DNA of 64,000 bases from Photobacterium chitinilyticum (GTDB lineage: Bacteria; Pseudomonadota; Gammaproteobacteria; Enterobacterales; Vibrionaceae). Shown one piece after another: positions 24,680 through 35,708 of this stretch. Where the stretch lies: NCBI RefSeq assembly GCF_004104355.1, contig NZ_RJLM01000004.1, positions 248,001 through 312,000 on the forward strand, read 5' to 3'. Both the position numbers and the translations under genes were made by a program. Each line of letters starts with the position of its first letter. Positions within the stretch are counted from its first letter, which is position 1. The notes beneath the pieces were generated by a model. It was given only the letters and a program-made list of their open reading frames with translations. It did no database searches and was not told where the DNA came from.

Positions 24680-25809
24680 AGTTCGAAGTCACCAAGATCG
24701 TCGGCGCTGACGTCGTTGTCGATCTGGCCAACGAGGTAAGAACTGATCTCTGCTTCTTGTGGGGCAACCTGCACGTTATCCGATGACAACCATGAATTGA
24801 TCCAAGGGATAGGGTTCTGAGTTGCACCTGGATAAGCTTGCTCTAGACCGACAGCCTTCATGCGTAGGTTGGTGATGTACTCAACATACTGACAAAGAAT
24901 GTCTTTGTTCAGACCTATCATTGAACCGTCTTTGAACAGGTATTCAGCCCACTCTTTTTCCTGTTCCGCGGCATCCTTGAAGATGTCGAAGCATTCCTGC
25001 TCGCACTCTTTGGCAATTTCAGCCATTTCAGGATCGTCCTGGCCAGTACGAAGCAGGTTCAGAATATGCTGGGTGCCAGTTAGGTGCAGTGCTTCGTCAC
25101 GAGCAATCAGCTTGATGATCTTGGCGTTACCCTCCATCAGCTCACGTTCGGCGAAAGCGAAAGAACAGGCAAAGCTGACGTAGAAGCGGATGGCTTCAAG
25201 GGCATTGACTGACATCATGCATACATAAAGTTTTTTCTTGATATCACGCAGGTTAACCGTAATGGTTTTTCCGTTGACAGTATGAGTGCCTTTGCCTAGG
25301 CGGTGATAGTCGCTGGTAGCCGCGATCAGGTCATCGTAGTACATGGAAATATCGCCAGCACGTTTAATGATGTATTCGTTATCAACGATATCATCAAATA
25401 CAATCGCCGGATCGGTCACAATGTTACGGATGATGTGGGTGTACGAGCGTGAGTGGATCGTTTCGGAGAACGACCAGGTCTCAATCCAGGTTTCAAGCTC
25501 TGGAATAGAAACAATTGGCAATAACGCGACATTCGGGCTACGGCCCTGAATCGAATCCAGCAGTGTCTGGTATTTCAGGTTGCTGATGAAAATATGCCTT
25601 TCGTGATCGGGCAGGTTGTTGTAATCAATGCGATCACCCGATACGTCCACTTCTTCCGGACGCCAAAAGAAAGAAAGCTGCTTTTCAATCAGCTTTTCGA
25701 AAATCTCAAATTTCTGTTGGTCATAACGAGCAACGTTGACAGACTGGCCAAAGAACATCGGTTCCTTTAGCTGATCGTTGTTAGTTTGACAAAAAGTGCT
25801 ATACGCCAT
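24676..25809 (-). CDS. nrdB: Class Ia ribonucleotide reductase beta subunit NrdB
   Basis: 377 residues from [20 protein letters not shown], the position of the E. coli start; GAGGAT precedes this ATG at 25809. The frame runs 12 codons further up, but that part has no family support. NrdB houses the diiron-tyrosyl radical that starts reduction of ribonucleoside diphosphates to deoxyribonucleotides. The iron-ligand regions ([36 protein letters not shown]) are intact. The C-terminus [20 protein letters not shown] matches the tail that docks into NrdA. Confidence 0.95.
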   Translation of the reverse strand: MAYSTFCQTNNDQLKEPMFFGQSVNVARYDQQKFEIFEKLIEKQLSFFWRPEEVDVSGDRIDYNNLPDHERHIFISNLKYQTLLDSIQGRSPNVALLPIVSIPELETWIETWSFSETIHSRSYTHIIRNIVTDPAIVFDDIVDNEYIIKRAGDISMYYDDLIAATSDYHRLGKGTHTVNGKTITVNLRDIKKKLYVCMMSVNALEAIRFYVSFACSFAFAERELMEGNAKIIKLIARDEALHLTGTQHILNLLRTGQDDPEMAEIAKECEQECFDIFKDAAEQEKEWAEYLFKDGSMIGLNKDILCQYVEYITNLRMKAVGLEQAYPGATQNPIPWINSWLSSDNVQVAPQEAEISSYLVGQIDNDVSADDLGDFEL

Positions 25810-25858
25810 TATATCCTCAACATCGACGGGAGCTTCAGCTCCCATCGTTTCAATTCAG

Positions 25859-28126
25859 TTAAATTTTGCAGCTTGTGCAGTCGTCTGCGCCAACATCGCC
25901 CTGGCTATCAGCAGCGCCGTCACGGGTATTGTGGTAGTACAAGGTTTTCACGCCGAGTTTATACGCTGATAGTAGGTCTTTTAGCAAGAGCTTCATCGGT
26001 ACCTTGCCGCCCGGCTGGCTGCTCGGATCGTAATTGGTGTTAGCTGAAATAGCCTGATCGATGAACTTTTGCATAATGCCGACTAGCTGCAGGTAGCCGT
26101 CGTTGCTGCCGATATTCCAAAGCAACTCATAGTTGTCTTTGTACTTGCTGTATTCAGGCACTACCTGTTTCAGGATACCGTCTTTCGAAGCTTTGACAGA
26201 AACGAAACCACGTGGTGGCTCAATACCGTTAGTCGCATTCGAGATCTGAGACGAGGTCTCTGACGGCATCAGTGCCGATAGGGTTGAATTGCGCAAGCCG
26301 TGAGTTTTGATCTCTTCACGTAGTGTTTCCCAGTCGTAGTGCAGATCTGCGCTACACACTTTATCGACATCTTTCTTGTAGGTGTCGATAGGCAAAATAC
26401 CCTGTGCGTAAGTTGTCTCGTTAAAGGCTGGACATGCACCTTGCTCTTTCGCCAGACCGACAGAGGCCTTCAGTAGGTAGTACTGCATCGCTTCGAATGC
26501 CTGGTGAGTCAGGTTGTTTGCACTGCCATCTGAGTAGCGAACTCCATGCTTCGCCAGGTAGTAGGCAAAGTTAATTACACCGACACCCAGCGTACGGCGG
26601 TTCATCGTTGAACGACGCGCAGCAGGAAGCGGGTAGTCCTGGTAATCAAGCAGAGCATCCAGGGCGCGAACAGTCAGTTCAGCCAGCTCTTCAAGATCAT
26701 CGAGCGATTCAATAGCACCGAGATTGAACGCAGACAACGTACAAAGTGCAATCTCTCCGTTCTCGTCCTCGACGTTATTCAGAGGTTTGGTCGGCAGCGC
26801 AATTTCAAGACATAGGTTAGACTGGCGGATTGGGGCAACAGCCGGGTCAAATGGACTATGGGTATTACAATGGTCGACGTTCTGAATATAGATACGACCA
26901 GTTGATGCACGCTCTTGCATTAGCAGTGAGAATAGCTCAATTGCCTTGATGGTCTTGCGCTTGATGCTGCTGTCTTGCTCGTACGCCACATATAGACGCT
27001 CAAATTCGTCCTGATTGGCAAAGAATGCATCATACAGGCCCGATACGTCAGATGGTGAGAATAGGCTGATGTTTTCACCTTTGATTAGGCGAGTGTACAT
27101 TAGCTTGTTGATCTGTACGCCGTAGTCCATGTGGCGGACACGGTTTTCCTCAACACCACGGTTGTTTTTCAGTACTAACAGTGATTCCACTTCACCGTGC
27201 CAGATTGGGTAGAACAGAGTGGCGGCACCGCCACGAACACCGCCTTGCGAGCAGCACTTAACCGCGGTCTGGAAATACTTATAAAACGGGATACAGCCGG
27301 TATGGAAGGCTTCGCCACCACGGATCTCCGAACCAAGGGCACGAATACGGCCAGCGTTGATGCCGATACCAGCACGCTGGGAAACATAGCGTACGATGGA
27401 GCTTGCGGTTGCGTTAATTGAATCCAGGCTGTCATCACATTCAATTAGAACACAAGAGCTGAACTGACGTGTCGGGGTACGAACCCCTGACATGATCGGT
27501 GTTGGTAGCGAGATCTTAAACATCGATACTGCATCATAGAAACGCTTAATGTAGTCAAGACGCGTTTCTTTCGGGTATTTGCCGAATAGACAAGCTGCGA
27601 TCATCATGTACAGGAACTGGGCACTTTCAAATATTTCACCCGATACACGGTTCTGAACCAGATATTTACCTTCCAGCTGCTTAACGGCAGCGTAAGAGAA
27701 GTTCATATCACGCCAATGGTCAATGTAGTTGTCCATTAGCTCAAATTCTTCTTTGCTATAGTCTTCGAGCAAATGGGTATCGTACTTCCCTTTTTCAACA
27801 AGGTTAGTTACGTGATCAAAAAGTGTAGGTGGCTCGAATTGACCATATGCTTTTTTGCGGAGATGGAAAATAGCTAGGCGTGCAGCAAGGTATTGATAGT
27901 CTGGTGTTTCTTCTGAAATCAAGTCAGCTGCTGCTTTGATGATGGTTTCGTGGATATCCTCAGTCTTGATACCTTCGTAAAACTGAATATGAGATTTTAG
28001 TTCGACTTGAGATACGGAGACATTCTCCAGGCCTTCGGCGGCCCAAGCAATCACTCGGTGGATTTTATCTAAATCGATACTTTCTTTGCGTCCATCACGC
28101 TTGGTTACAGTTAGCTGTTGATTCAT
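25859..28126 (-). CDS. nrdA: Class Ia ribonucleotide reductase alpha subunit NrdA
   Basis: 755 residues from MNQQLTVTKRDGRKESIDLD, matching the E. coli start; a GTG at 28180 would add 18 unsupported residues. NrdA holds the active site that reduces CDP, UDP, GDP and ADP. It has the N-terminal ATP-cone, the catalytic NLCLEIALPT segment, NRVRHMDYGVQ and the redox-active cysteine tail ending DDCTSCKI. Its operon with nrdB is preceded by paired NrdR boxes (28234-28281) and a perfect DnaA box (28319-28327), so control by dATP-sensing NrdR and by replication status is likely. Confidence 0.95.
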   Translation of the reverse strand: MNQQLTVTKRDGRKESIDLDKIHRVIAWAAEGLENVSVSQVELKSHIQFYEGIKTEDIHETIIKAAADLISEETPDYQYLAARLAIFHLRKKAYGQFEPPTLFDHVTNLVEKGKYDTHLLEDYSKEEFELMDNYIDHWRDMNFSYAAVKQLEGKYLVQNRVSGEIFESAQFLYMMIAACLFGKYPKETRLDYIKRFYDAVSMFKISLPTPIMSGVRTPTRQFSSCVLIECDDSLDSINATASSIVRYVSQRAGIGINAGRIRALGSEIRGGEAFHTGCIPFYKYFQTAVKCCSQGGVRGGAATLFYPIWHGEVESLLVLKNNRGVEENRVRHMDYGVQINKLMYTRLIKGENISLFSPSDVSGLYDAFFANQDEFERLYVAYEQDSSIKRKTIKAIELFSLLMQERASTGRIYIQNVDHCNTHSPFDPAVAPIRQSNLCLEIALPTKPLNNVEDENGEIALCTLSAFNLGAIESLDDLEELAELTVRALDALLDYQDYPLPAARRSTMNRRTLGVGVINFAYYLAKHGVRYSDGSANNLTHQAFEAMQYYLLKASVGLAKEQGACPAFNETTYAQGILPIDTYKKDVDKVCSADLHYDWETLREEIKTHGLRNSTLSALMPSETSSQISNATNGIEPPRGFVSVKASKDGILKQVVPEYSKYKDNYELLWNIGSNDGYLQLVGIMQKFIDQAISANTNYDPSSQPGGKVPMKLLLKDLLSAYKLGVKTLYYHNTRDGAADSQGDVGADDCTSCKI

Positions 28127-28233
28127 TTTTGGTCTTTTTCCCAGTATTTTTTGAATAACAGTGTTTTTTGCAACTTTCACAATAAGGTTAGCAAAGATTG
28201 TGATCTTTGTTCATTTCTTATTGTGCGTCCAAA

Positions 28234-28281
28234 ACACTATATATTGGGGTGTTGAGCTTATGGGGTTACAAGATAGTGAGG
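28234..28281. promoter_or_regulatory. Paired NrdR boxes upstream of nrdA
   Basis: ACACTATATATTGGGG (28234-28249) is a close match to the NrdR box ACACWATATATWGTGT. A weaker copy, TTACAAGATAGTGAGG (28266-28281), starts 32 bases away, the usual three-turn spacing. Confidence 0.7.
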
Positions 28282-28318
28282 AAGAGTCATTATTGCAAGG
28301 TGGTAATTTTTAACCGCC

Positions 28319-28327
28319 TGTGGATAA
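28319..28327 (-). promoter_or_regulatory. Consensus DnaA box upstream of nrdA
   Basis: The minus strand reads TTATCCACA, the perfect DnaA R1-type box, 193 bases before nrdA. DnaA is a known regulator of E. coli nrdAB. Confidence 0.6.
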
Positions 28328-28507
28328 CATGGGGACTCATAAAAAAATGTTAGTGCCTACTAACTGACTTAGGCAGATACGCCAATATAGTAGAAAAAAT
28401 CAAATAAAATCCATGGTGAAATTTGCAGAGATAAAAAAAATTTTCTCTTGATTTTTACCAGTTTTGGCTTAATAAACATGCTGTGAACTGATTGATTAAG
28501 AAATGAC

Positions 28508-29194
28508 TTATTCGCTGCCTTGGTGGCAGTTTTGTTGTTCCAGCATGTCGATTAATGTCTCTGGGGTCGGAAGTATACCTTTCGCCTGCCAAGCGCTTGG
28601 AGTGTGCTCTTCGCCAATGTATCCCCAGCTAGCGACATAACCATGCATCTTGGCTGCATTGGCTGCAACCATGTCTTTCTCTATATCACCGATATAGGCG
28701 CAGGACGTATGAGAAACTCCCAGTATTTCACTGGCATGAAGCAAAGGCTCTGGGTGTGGTTTGGCGAGTGCTAGAGTGTCACCGCACACAATGGCTTGCG
28801 CTTTTAATAGCTCAGGGAAAAAAGGCAGCAGTAGCTCGGTAAGAAAGCCGGGCTTGTTGGTCATGATCCCCCATGGAATATGTTGGTTTTCCAGATAAGC
28901 AAGTAACTTATTGATCCCACAATAAATAGACGTGCCTTTGCAGATATTTTGCTGGTAGTAGCCAAGAAATTCTTCTCTTAACTGGTGATCATCGAGATGG
29001 GAGGGAACTGTCCCAAAACCTGCTGTAAGCAGCCCTTTTGCACCATAACTGGTATTTGCCCTGATTTGTTCTTCAGTTAGCGGGCCATGATCATAATTGG
29101 CCAGCACTTTGTTGGCGGCATCAGCCATGTCGGGAGCGGTGTCGAGCAAAGTGCCGTCGAGATCAAACAGTACGGCTCTGATAGGCAAATTCAT
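28508..29194 (-). CDS. HAD-superfamily phosphatase (phosphoglycolate / MurNAc-6-phosphate phosphatase type)
   Basis: 228 residues from MNLPIRAVLFDLDGTLLDT (ATG 29194 behind AAGGAT). It carries the HAD motifs DLDGTLLD, a Thr in motif II (MTNKPG), a conserved Lys (AKPHPEP) and the acidic GDIEKDM. It is close to Gph (phosphoglycolate phosphatase) and to MupP, the N-acetylmuramate 6-phosphate phosphatase. In Pseudomonas, mupP sits beside ubiG near gyrA, as here. The substrate cannot be decided from sequence alone. Confidence 0.8.
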   Translation of the reverse strand: MNLPIRAVLFDLDGTLLDTAPDMADAANKVLANYDHGPLTEEQIRANTSYGAKGLLTAGFGTVPSHLDDHQLREEFLGYYQQNICKGTSIYCGINKLLAYLENQHIPWGIMTNKPGFLTELLLPFFPELLKAQAIVCGDTLALAKPHPEPLLHASEILGVSHTSCAYIGDIEKDMVAANAAKMHGYVASWGYIGEEHTPSAWQAKGILPTPETLIDMLEQQNCHQGSE

Positions 29195-29414
29195 TATGAC
29201 AATATCCTTATGATAAAGAGGTAATATCAAACTGAATGATTATCGTACCTTATCTAATCGCAAAATGTGGCGGTAACGAAGAAAGTTGCGAGCTATTTTT
29301 CTTATTGTAGCTATAGAGTTCAGTGATGCGCTGAAAGAGGGGGCGGGATGGCAGCTAAAGGAACAAAGGACGCTGATAGCGCCCTTGGGAAAGCTGAAGC
29401 CGATTCTGCTTTGC

Positions 29415-30134
29415 TTATGGCTTAATGGTATGAACAATGTAGTTAACGTCGACATTGTTGCCTAGCCAGTAATGGTCGGTAAGCGGGTTATAGTGCAAGC
29501 CTGTAATGTGGCGATCCTGGAGCGGGGTGGGATCGATCATCGCAATGAGTTCCGACGGGCGAATGAATTTATTGTGGTCGTGGGTACCTTTGGGAACCAG
29601 TTTCAGTAGTTGTTCAGCGCCAACGATTGCAAACATATACGACTTGATATTGCGGTTCAGAGTCGAGAAAAAGACATGGCCACCAGGCTTAACCATTTTG
29701 GCGCACGATGCGATCACTGAAGCCGGATCTGGTACATGTTCAAGCATTTCCATGCAGGTCACCACATCGTAGGTCTCAGGGAACATTTCTGCATGCTCTT
29801 CTGCTGTCCGTTGGACATATTCCAGCCTGGTTCCGGTTTCTAGCGCATGTAGCCGAGCAACGGTAAGCGGTTCCTTGCCCATATCGAGTCCGGTGACTTC
29901 CGCGCCCTCGACAGCCATGCTTTCGGCCAGAATACCGCCGCCACAACCGACATCGAGTATTTTCTTGCCAAACAGGCCACCGGCATGGTCAATGACATAG
30001 TTCAGGCGTAGTGGATTGATCTGATGAAGAGGCTTGAACTCTCCTTCCAAATCCCACCAGCGAGAGGCCATTTCTTCAAACTTACTGATTTCTGCCGGAT
30101 CGACATTTAACTGTTTGGTCATTCTTATCGCCAT
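29415..30134 (-). CDS. ubiG: Ubiquinone biosynthesis O-methyltransferase UbiG
   Basis: A 239-residue SAM-dependent methyltransferase that carries out both O-methylations in ubiquinone synthesis. It has [14 protein letters not shown] (SAM-binding glycine loop), [13 protein letters not shown] and [11 protein letters not shown] as in E. coli UbiG. Start at MAIRMTKQ (30134) or MTKQ (30122); AAGGAA touches the first ATG, favouring the second. It reads away from gyrA. Confidence 0.93.
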   Translation of the reverse strand: MAIRMTKQLNVDPAEISKFEEMASRWWDLEGEFKPLHQINPLRLNYVIDHAGGLFGKKILDVGCGGGILAESMAVEGAEVTGLDMGKEPLTVARLHALETGTRLEYVQRTAEEHAEMFPETYDVVTCMEMLEHVPDPASVIASCAKMVKPGGHVFFSTLNRNIKSYMFAIVGAEQLLKLVPKGTHDHNKFIRPSELIAMIDPTPLQDRHITGLHYNPLTDHYWLGNNVDVNYIVHTIKP

Positions 30135-30347
30135 TTCCTTATATTAGTGGCGATATTATAACGGAATCGAGAGAGCTGAAATAATAGTTTTTGTCACGTA
30201 AACCGTCGAATAGTTGCAAGAGGCCAGCGAGAATACTGTAGGGAACGTGAGCATGAAGCAGTAGGAAATACTCACTACTGCTTCAGAATACCTCCCGAAC
30301 GGTTTCATAACTGTCCGGGGAATGAGGTTTGCAGGACTCAGTCATTG

Positions 30348-30482
30348 CTAACTATTGTTAAATGCCAGCAACTCAGGGCTGATTGAACCTGAAAAAACCG
30401 TCATTGCAGCGAGGATTAGCATTAAAATGTATTTACCGCCAATGATGCAGAGTCCGATAGTGTTGATAGCCTTGCCTAACAT
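30348..30482 (-). CDS. 44-residue putative membrane protein
   Basis: A short ORF, MLGKAINTIGLCIIGGKYIL continuing with a hydrophobic stretch and ending LLAFNNS. The ATG at 30482 has GAGGT five bases upstream. One membrane helix is likely. It lies alone between ubiG and gyrA on the ubiG strand. No family recognised. A perfect 10-bp hairpin, GAAGCAGTAG/CTACTGCTTC (30255-30284), follows it. Translation is plausible but unproven. Confidence 0.4.
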   Translation of the reverse strand: MLGKAINTIGLCIIGGKYILMLILAAMTVFSGSISPELLAFNNS

Positions 30483-30914
30483 AGTGACCTCACTTATTTT
30501 TAATTGAAAAAATATGCGTGAAAAGGTCCGTTTTAAACAGCTAAACGGTTGGGTGCAAAGACAATTCTACGCAGCAGCTTTGTGATTAAAGTGACCTTGA
30601 TCAGAGAATTGTTCAGCTTACAGTCAGGCGGTGCTCAGAGTTGCATAAAAAGCGGTCAGGTCGCTTTTTTACAATTGGTAGCACTTTATTTCCTCGGGAA
30701 AAAATCTGCATCTATTGAATTGAGCGAAAAATAACCGTTTAAGCTCAATTGATGCCACAAACGCGTCAAGGTGGTGTCTGATTTTTGGTAAATCCGCTAA
30801 ATTACTCACAACATAAGTAGTGAAAGGTGTGCCTATCTAGGCTCATTTATGCTATATTCTCGCACCTTGCACGTATAAAAATACGACAGAAATTACCTGA
30901 GGGATATTGGCTCC
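30483..30914. other. gyrA upstream region with an orphan terminator
   Basis: About 430 bases. AAAAGCG/CGCTTTT with a T-run (30648-30670) is a clear terminator-type hairpin that follows no known gene. A small RNA ending there on the plus strand is possible. The probable gyrA -10 is TATATT at 30853-30858. Confidence 0.5.
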
Positions 30915-33572
30915 ATGAGCGATCTTGCAAAAGAGATCACGCCCGTAAACATTGAAGAGGAGCTGAAAGGCTCATACCTCGACTATGCGATGTCAGTGAT
31001 CGTTGGTCGTGCTCTTCCGGATGTGCGTGATGGCCTTAAGCCAGTGCACCGTCGCGTATTATTCGCGATGAATGTGCTAGGCAATGACTGGAATAAAGCA
31101 TACAAAAAATCTGCCCGTGTGGTTGGTGACGTAATCGGTAAATATCACCCACACGGTGATAGCGCGGTATACGACACGATCGTACGTATGGCGCAACCAT
31201 TCTCGCTCCGTTATATGCTTGTTGACGGCCAAGGTAACTTTGGTTCCGTTGATGGTGACTCGGCAGCGGCAATGCGTTATACCGAAATTCGTATGGCAAA
31301 AATTGCCCACGAATTATTGGCTGACCTTGATAAGGATACGGTCGACTACGTACCTAACTATGATGGTACGGAACAGATCCCTGAGGTTATGCCAACCAGA
31401 GTACCAAATCTTCTAGTGAATGGTTCATCTGGTATTGCCGTCGGTATGGCGACTAACATCCCACCTCATAATCTGGGTGAAGTCATCAACGGTTGTCTGG
31501 CCTATATCGATAATGAAGAGATCACTATCGATCAGCTTATGGATTATATTCCTGGTCCAGACTTCCCGACGGCCGCATTGATCAATGGTCGTAAAGGTAT
31601 CATTGATGCTTATCATACTGGCCGCGGTAAAGTTTACATGCGTGCCAAAGCTGATATCGAAGTTGAGAAGAATGGTAAAGAAACCATTATTGTCACCGAG
31701 ATCCCATATCAGGTGAACAAAGCGCGTCTGATCGAAAAGATCGCCGAGCTGGTAAAAGAAAAGAAAGTTGAAGGCATCAGTGGATTACGCGACGAATCTG
31801 ATAAAGATGGTATGCGTATTGTTATCGAATGTAAGCGCGACGCTGTCGGTGAAGTTATTCTCAATAACCTTTACTCGCAAACTCAGCTACAAACTACGTT
31901 CGGTATCAACATGGTTGCACTAGACCACGGTCAGCCTAAGTTATTCAACCTGAAAGAAATGTTGAAGTGCTTCGTGAACCACCGCCGTGAAGTGGTGACG
32001 CGTCGTACAATCTTCGAATTGCGTAAAGCACGCGAACGTGCACACATTCTTGAAGGTCTAGCTATTGCGTTGGTTAATATTGATGAAATCATCGAATTAA
32101 TTAAAAACGCACCGACACCTCAGGTTGCACGAGAAGGGCTACTTGCTCGTCCGTGGCAATTAGGTGATGTGGCTGCAATGTTAGAACGTGCTGGTGTTGA
32201 TGCGGCGCGTCCGGATTGGCTGGCGCCAGAATACGGTATTCACGGTGGTCAGTACTTCCTGACAGAACAACAAGCACAAGCAATCCTTGAGCTACGTTTA
32301 CACCGTCTAACTGGTCTCGAGCATGAGAAGATCCTTGATGAATACAAAGGTCTCCTTGATATCATCGAAGAACTACTGCTTATTCTAGGTAGTTCTGAGC
32401 GCCTGATGGAAGTCATTCGCGATGAGCTATACGCAGTTAAAGAGCAGTTTAATGATGAGCGTCGTACTGAAATTACAGCAGCAAGCCACGATATCGATCT
32501 TGAAGATCTGATCACTCAGGAAGATGTTGTTGTTACGCTTTCTCACGAAGGCTACGTGAAGTACCAGATCCTGAGCGACTACGAAGCTCAGCGTCGTGGT
32601 GGTAAAGGTAAAGCCGCGACGCGAATGAAGGAAGAAGACTTCATTGAACGCCTGCTGGTGGCCAATACGCACGATACTATCCTGTGCTTCTCGAGCCGTG
32701 GCCGTATGTACTGGCTGAAAGTGTACCAACTGCCATTGGCGAGCCGAACAGCTCGTGGTAAGCCTATCGTCAACATTCTTCCTCTGGAAGAAGATGAGCG
32801 TATTACTGCAATCTTGCCAGTAAAAGAATACGAAGAAGACAAGTTCGTATTCATGGCAACTGCCGACGGTACCGTGAAGAAGACACCACTGACAGATTTC
32901 AGCCGCCCTCGTAGCGCTGGTATCATTGCAGTGAATCTTCGTGAAGGTGATTCGCTGATTGGTGTTGATGTTACTAACAGTGCAGACCAGATCATGCTGT
33001 TCTCTGAAGCGGGTAAAGTGGTTCGCTTCTCAGAAGAGCAAGTACGCGGTATGGGCCGAACTGCTGCGGGTGTCCGTGGTATGAAGCTAGCTGAAGGTGA
33101 CAAAGTTGTATCACTGATTGTTCCACACAACGAAGGTGATGTACTAACAGTAACTGAAAACGGTTACGGTAAACGTACGTCATTAGAAGAATACCCAGCG
33201 AAGAGCCGTGCGACACAAGGTGTTGTATCTATCAAGGTCTCTGAGCGTAACGGTAAAGTTGTTGGCGCAGTACAGGCTGAAGAAGGCGATGAGTTCATGA
33301 TGATCACCAACGGTGGTACATTAGTACGAACTCGTGTTGCTGAAGTTAGCCGTGTTGGCCGTAACACCCAGGGTGTTACGCTAATCCGTACAGCTGAGGA
33401 AGAATTGGTTGTAGCCCTTCAGCGTATCGATGAGCCGGAAGAAGTTGAACTGGATGAAGACGCTATCGAAGATGGTGAAATCGCAGTTGACGGTGAGCAG
33501 ACGAGTGATGCAGAAGCAACACAACAGTCTGATGCTGATTCAGAGCAAGGTGAATCAACTGACGAAGAGTAA
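30915..33572 (+). CDS. gyrA: DNA gyrase subunit A
   Basis: 885 residues. GyrA cuts and rejoins DNA in the gyrase heterotetramer that introduces negative supercoils. The catalytic tyrosine lies in AAMRYTE (Tyr122, E. coli numbering holds). The quinolone-resistance region reads [11 protein letters not shown] with Ser83 and Asp87, the drug-sensitive residues. The GyrA box QRRGGKG precedes the C-terminal six-bladed DNA-wrapping domain, and the tail is very acidic. GAGGG twelve bases before ATG 30915 is a fair ribosome-binding site. Confidence 0.98.
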   Translation: MSDLAKEITPVNIEEELKGSYLDYAMSVIVGRALPDVRDGLKPVHRRVLFAMNVLGNDWNKAYKKSARVVGDVIGKYHPHGDSAVYDTIVRMAQPFSLRYMLVDGQGNFGSVDGDSAAAMRYTEIRMAKIAHELLADLDKDTVDYVPNYDGTEQIPEVMPTRVPNLLVNGSSGIAVGMATNIPPHNLGEVINGCLAYIDNEEITIDQLMDYIPGPDFPTAALINGRKGIIDAYHTGRGKVYMRAKADIEVEKNGKETIIVTEIPYQVNKARLIEKIAELVKEKKVEGISGLRDESDKDGMRIVIECKRDAVGEVILNNLYSQTQLQTTFGINMVALDHGQPKLFNLKEMLKCFVNHRREVVTRRTIFELRKARERAHILEGLAIALVNIDEIIELIKNAPTPQVAREGLLARPWQLGDVAAMLERAGVDAARPDWLAPEYGIHGGQYFLTEQQAQAILELRLHRLTGLEHEKILDEYKGLLDIIEELLLILGSSERLMEVIRDELYAVKEQFNDERRTEITAASHDIDLEDLITQEDVVVTLSHEGYVKYQILSDYEAQRRGGKGKAATRMKEEDFIERLLVANTHDTILCFSSRGRMYWLKVYQLPLASRTARGKPIVNILPLEEDERITAILPVKEYEEDKFVFMATADGTVKKTPLTDFSRPRSAGIIAVNLREGDSLIGVDVTNSADQIMLFSEAGKVVRFSEEQVRGMGRTAAGVRGMKLAEGDKVVSLIVPHNEGDVLTVTENGYGKRTSLEEYPAKSRATQGVVSIKVSERNGKVVGAVQAEEGDEFMMITNGGTLVRTRVAEVSRVGRNTQGVTLIRTAEEELVVALQRIDEPEEVELDEDAIEDGEIAVDGEQTSDAEATQQSDADSEQGESTDEE

Positions 33573-33594
33573 TATCGTTAGTTAGATATGCTAA

Positions 33595-33627
33595 TAAAAA
33601 CGCAGCCTACGGGTTGCGTTTTTTTAT
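33595..33627 (+). terminator. gyrA terminator
   Basis: AAAACGCAGCC-tac-GGGTTGCGTTTTTTT, a GC-rich stem with one mismatch followed by a T-run, 23 bases after the stop. Confidence 0.85.
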
Positions 33628-33835
33628 ACCTGAAAAACATGAATATGTGGATGATTTGTTTGAACACCTTTGAACCGCTTTTTTTTCTATAAATAGTTAT
33701 CTTCAGGTCTTTCCAGAGCTGGCATAAAGGTGTAAAAACAAAGTAGTTGATCTTCGTCACAGTGCACTATCGGGCAACGATATGTGACGAATAGGTATAT
33801 TTTCCCCTATGCAGAGCAGGAGCGAGTCTTACATC

Positions 33836-34918
33836 ATGGAAAAGGTCTACAATTTTTGTGCTGGTCCGGCAATGATCCCAGCAGATGTCTTAAAGAAAGC
33901 ACAGGAAGAACTGGTTAACTGGAGCGGTCTGGGCACCTCTGTGATGGAAATTAGTCACCGAAGCAAAGAGTTTATTGCGGTGGCTGAACAGTCGGAGAAA
34001 AATCTGCGCGAACTGTTATCCATTCCTGATAACTACCATGTGCTGTTTTGTCATGGTGGTGCGAGAGGCCAGTTTGCTGCAGTACCGATGAATTTGCTAG
34101 GTGATGCACAAACAGCAGATTATATGGATGGTGGATATTGGGCGCACAGTGCCGTAGAAGAAGCGAAAAAATATTGTCAGCCAAATGTGCAGGACATTAC
34201 CTGCAAGCGGGAAGGCAAGAAAGCTATTTTACCAGCTTCGGAGTGGCAGCTGTCTGATGATGCGGCCTATGTGCACTTCTGTCCAAATGAAACTATTGAT
34301 GGTATCGAAATTCGAGACTTGCCTATAACAGACAAGCCTATCGTTGCTGATATGTCTTCGACAATTTTGTCTCGAAAAATTGACGTTTCAAAATACGGTG
34401 TGATTTATGCTGGAGCACAGAAAAATGTTGGCCCGGCAGGATTAACCATTGTTATTGTTCGTGAGGATTTGTTGGGCAAGGCACAGCAAATTTTACCGAG
34501 TATTCTTGATTACACCGTTCTGGTTGATAAAGACTCGATGTTCAATACGCCACCGACATTCGCCTGGTATCTTGCGGGAGAAGTGTTTAAATGGCTAAAA
34601 GATCTTGGTGGTGTTGAAGAGATGCAAAAGCGCAATGAAGCCAAGGCCGAGGTGCTGTATAGCTTCATTGATCAGTCTGACTTTTATCGCAACGAGGTAC
34701 ACCCGGTGAACCGCTCACTGATGAATGTACCGTTCCAGTTGAAAAAGCCGGAACTGGATGCACTGTTCCTAGAGCAGGCTGATGCTGCAGGTTTGAAGGC
34801 GTTGAAAGGGCACCGTGTTGTTGGCGGTATGCGGGCATCTATCTATAATGCCATGCCACTCGAAGGCGTACAGGCGTTGGTCGACTTTATGACGAAATTT
34901 GAGCAAGAAAACACGTAG
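33836..34918 (+). CDS. serC: Phosphoserine aminotransferase SerC
   Basis: 360 residues from [19 protein letters not shown], aligned with the E. coli start; an in-frame ATG at 33809 adds nine residues without family support. SerC is a PLP enzyme that makes 3-phosphoserine (serine) and 4-phosphohydroxythreonine (pyridoxal phosphate). [30 protein letters not shown] and the PLP-lysine segment [12 protein letters not shown] are intact. AGGAG lies fourteen bases upstream. It is transcribed alone and ends at a strong terminator. Confidence 0.95.
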   Translation: MEKVYNFCAGPAMIPADVLKKAQEELVNWSGLGTSVMEISHRSKEFIAVAEQSEKNLRELLSIPDNYHVLFCHGGARGQFAAVPMNLLGDAQTADYMDGGYWAHSAVEEAKKYCQPNVQDITCKREGKKAILPASEWQLSDDAAYVHFCPNETIDGIEIRDLPITDKPIVADMSSTILSRKIDVSKYGVIYAGAQKNVGPAGLTIVIVREDLLGKAQQILPSILDYTVLVDKDSMFNTPPTFAWYLAGEVFKWLKDLGGVEEMQKRNEAKAEVLYSFIDQSDFYRNEVHPVNRSLMNVPFQLKKPELDALFLEQADAAGLKALKGHRVVGGMRASIYNAMPLEGVQALVDFMTKFEQENT

Positions 34919-34950
34919 AAACGCACAATAGCCCTGATTCAATAAATCTA

Positions 34951-34975
34951 AGCCTCTCTGTTGAGAGGCTTTTTT
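34951..34975 (+). terminator. serC terminator
   Basis: AGCCTCTC-TGTT-GAGAGGCT followed by TTTTT. It also overlaps the 3' end of blc on the other strand. Confidence 0.85.
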
Positions 34976-35495
34976 ATAACGACCCCGGAAATATGATTTT
35001 GCTGGTATCGAAGCCTTTTTGTTCGGCAATCGACAGATAGTATTGCACCTTGTCTTGTGGCATTGACTTGTTGCGGGAAAGAATCCAGAAATAATCTGTG
35101 TTATAGCCGCTAACCAAAGCGGTGGAGTAGTCGGGCTCAAGATGAAAAACGACGTAACTGCCGTAGAACGGTCCGAAAAAAGAGACTTTGAGGTGGGCGG
35201 TATCGGACAGGCCGACAAATTTAGCCTTACCTTCAGCTTCCTTCCATTGGCTCGCCTCTTGATAGAACCCCCGGTTAATAACCTTGACGGAGCCATCCTT
35301 ATTAAGGCTATACGTTGCAGAAACTTTAGTCAGTCCTCGTTCAAAGCTGTGATCGAGGCGCGCAATTTCGTACCAGGTACCAAGGTAACGGTCTATGCTG
35401 AATGGTTTGATCGGGGTTACCTGTTCCGGCATCCCGGTACAGCCAGTTAGGCCGAATAGGGTAACAGTAGCTAGCAACCGGGAGGTTATATTCAT
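34974..35495 (-). CDS. blc: Outer-membrane lipocalin Blc
   Basis: A 173-residue lipoprotein of the bacterial lipocalin family, which binds lysophospholipids in the outer membrane under envelope stress. The signal peptide ends in the lipobox LTGC (Cys19). The lipocalin motif GTWYEIARLDHSFERGL and the C-terminal SRNKSMPQDK strand are present. It is convergent with serC. Confidence 0.92.
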   Translation of the reverse strand: MNITSRLLATVTLFGLTGCTGMPEQVTPIKPFSIDRYLGTWYEIARLDHSFERGLTKVSATYSLNKDGSVKVINRGFYQEASQWKEAEGKAKFVGLSDTAHLKVSFFGPFYGSYVVFHLEPDYSTALVSGYNTDYFWILSRNKSMPQDKVQYYLSIAEQKGFDTSKIIFPGSL

Positions 35496-35708
35496 CTTAT
35501 TACCTCGGTAAATACTTGCAGGTTTACGGACGGATGGAAATATCCCACAACATTTTATATATATTTATGCAAACAGCATCAGATATAAATCACAAAGATT
35601 GTACAAAAATCAATCACCACTATAAACACAGTTTCCCTCAGCAGAAACAGTCTCGAGGCTATTTTCTTGTATCATATACGAAATTATTGCGAGGGATTAG
35701 CTAGAACT

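Noticed and set aside
30549-30734. 61-residue ORF before gyrA
   Set aside because: It runs through a terminator hairpin and has no ribosome-binding site or recognisable sequence.
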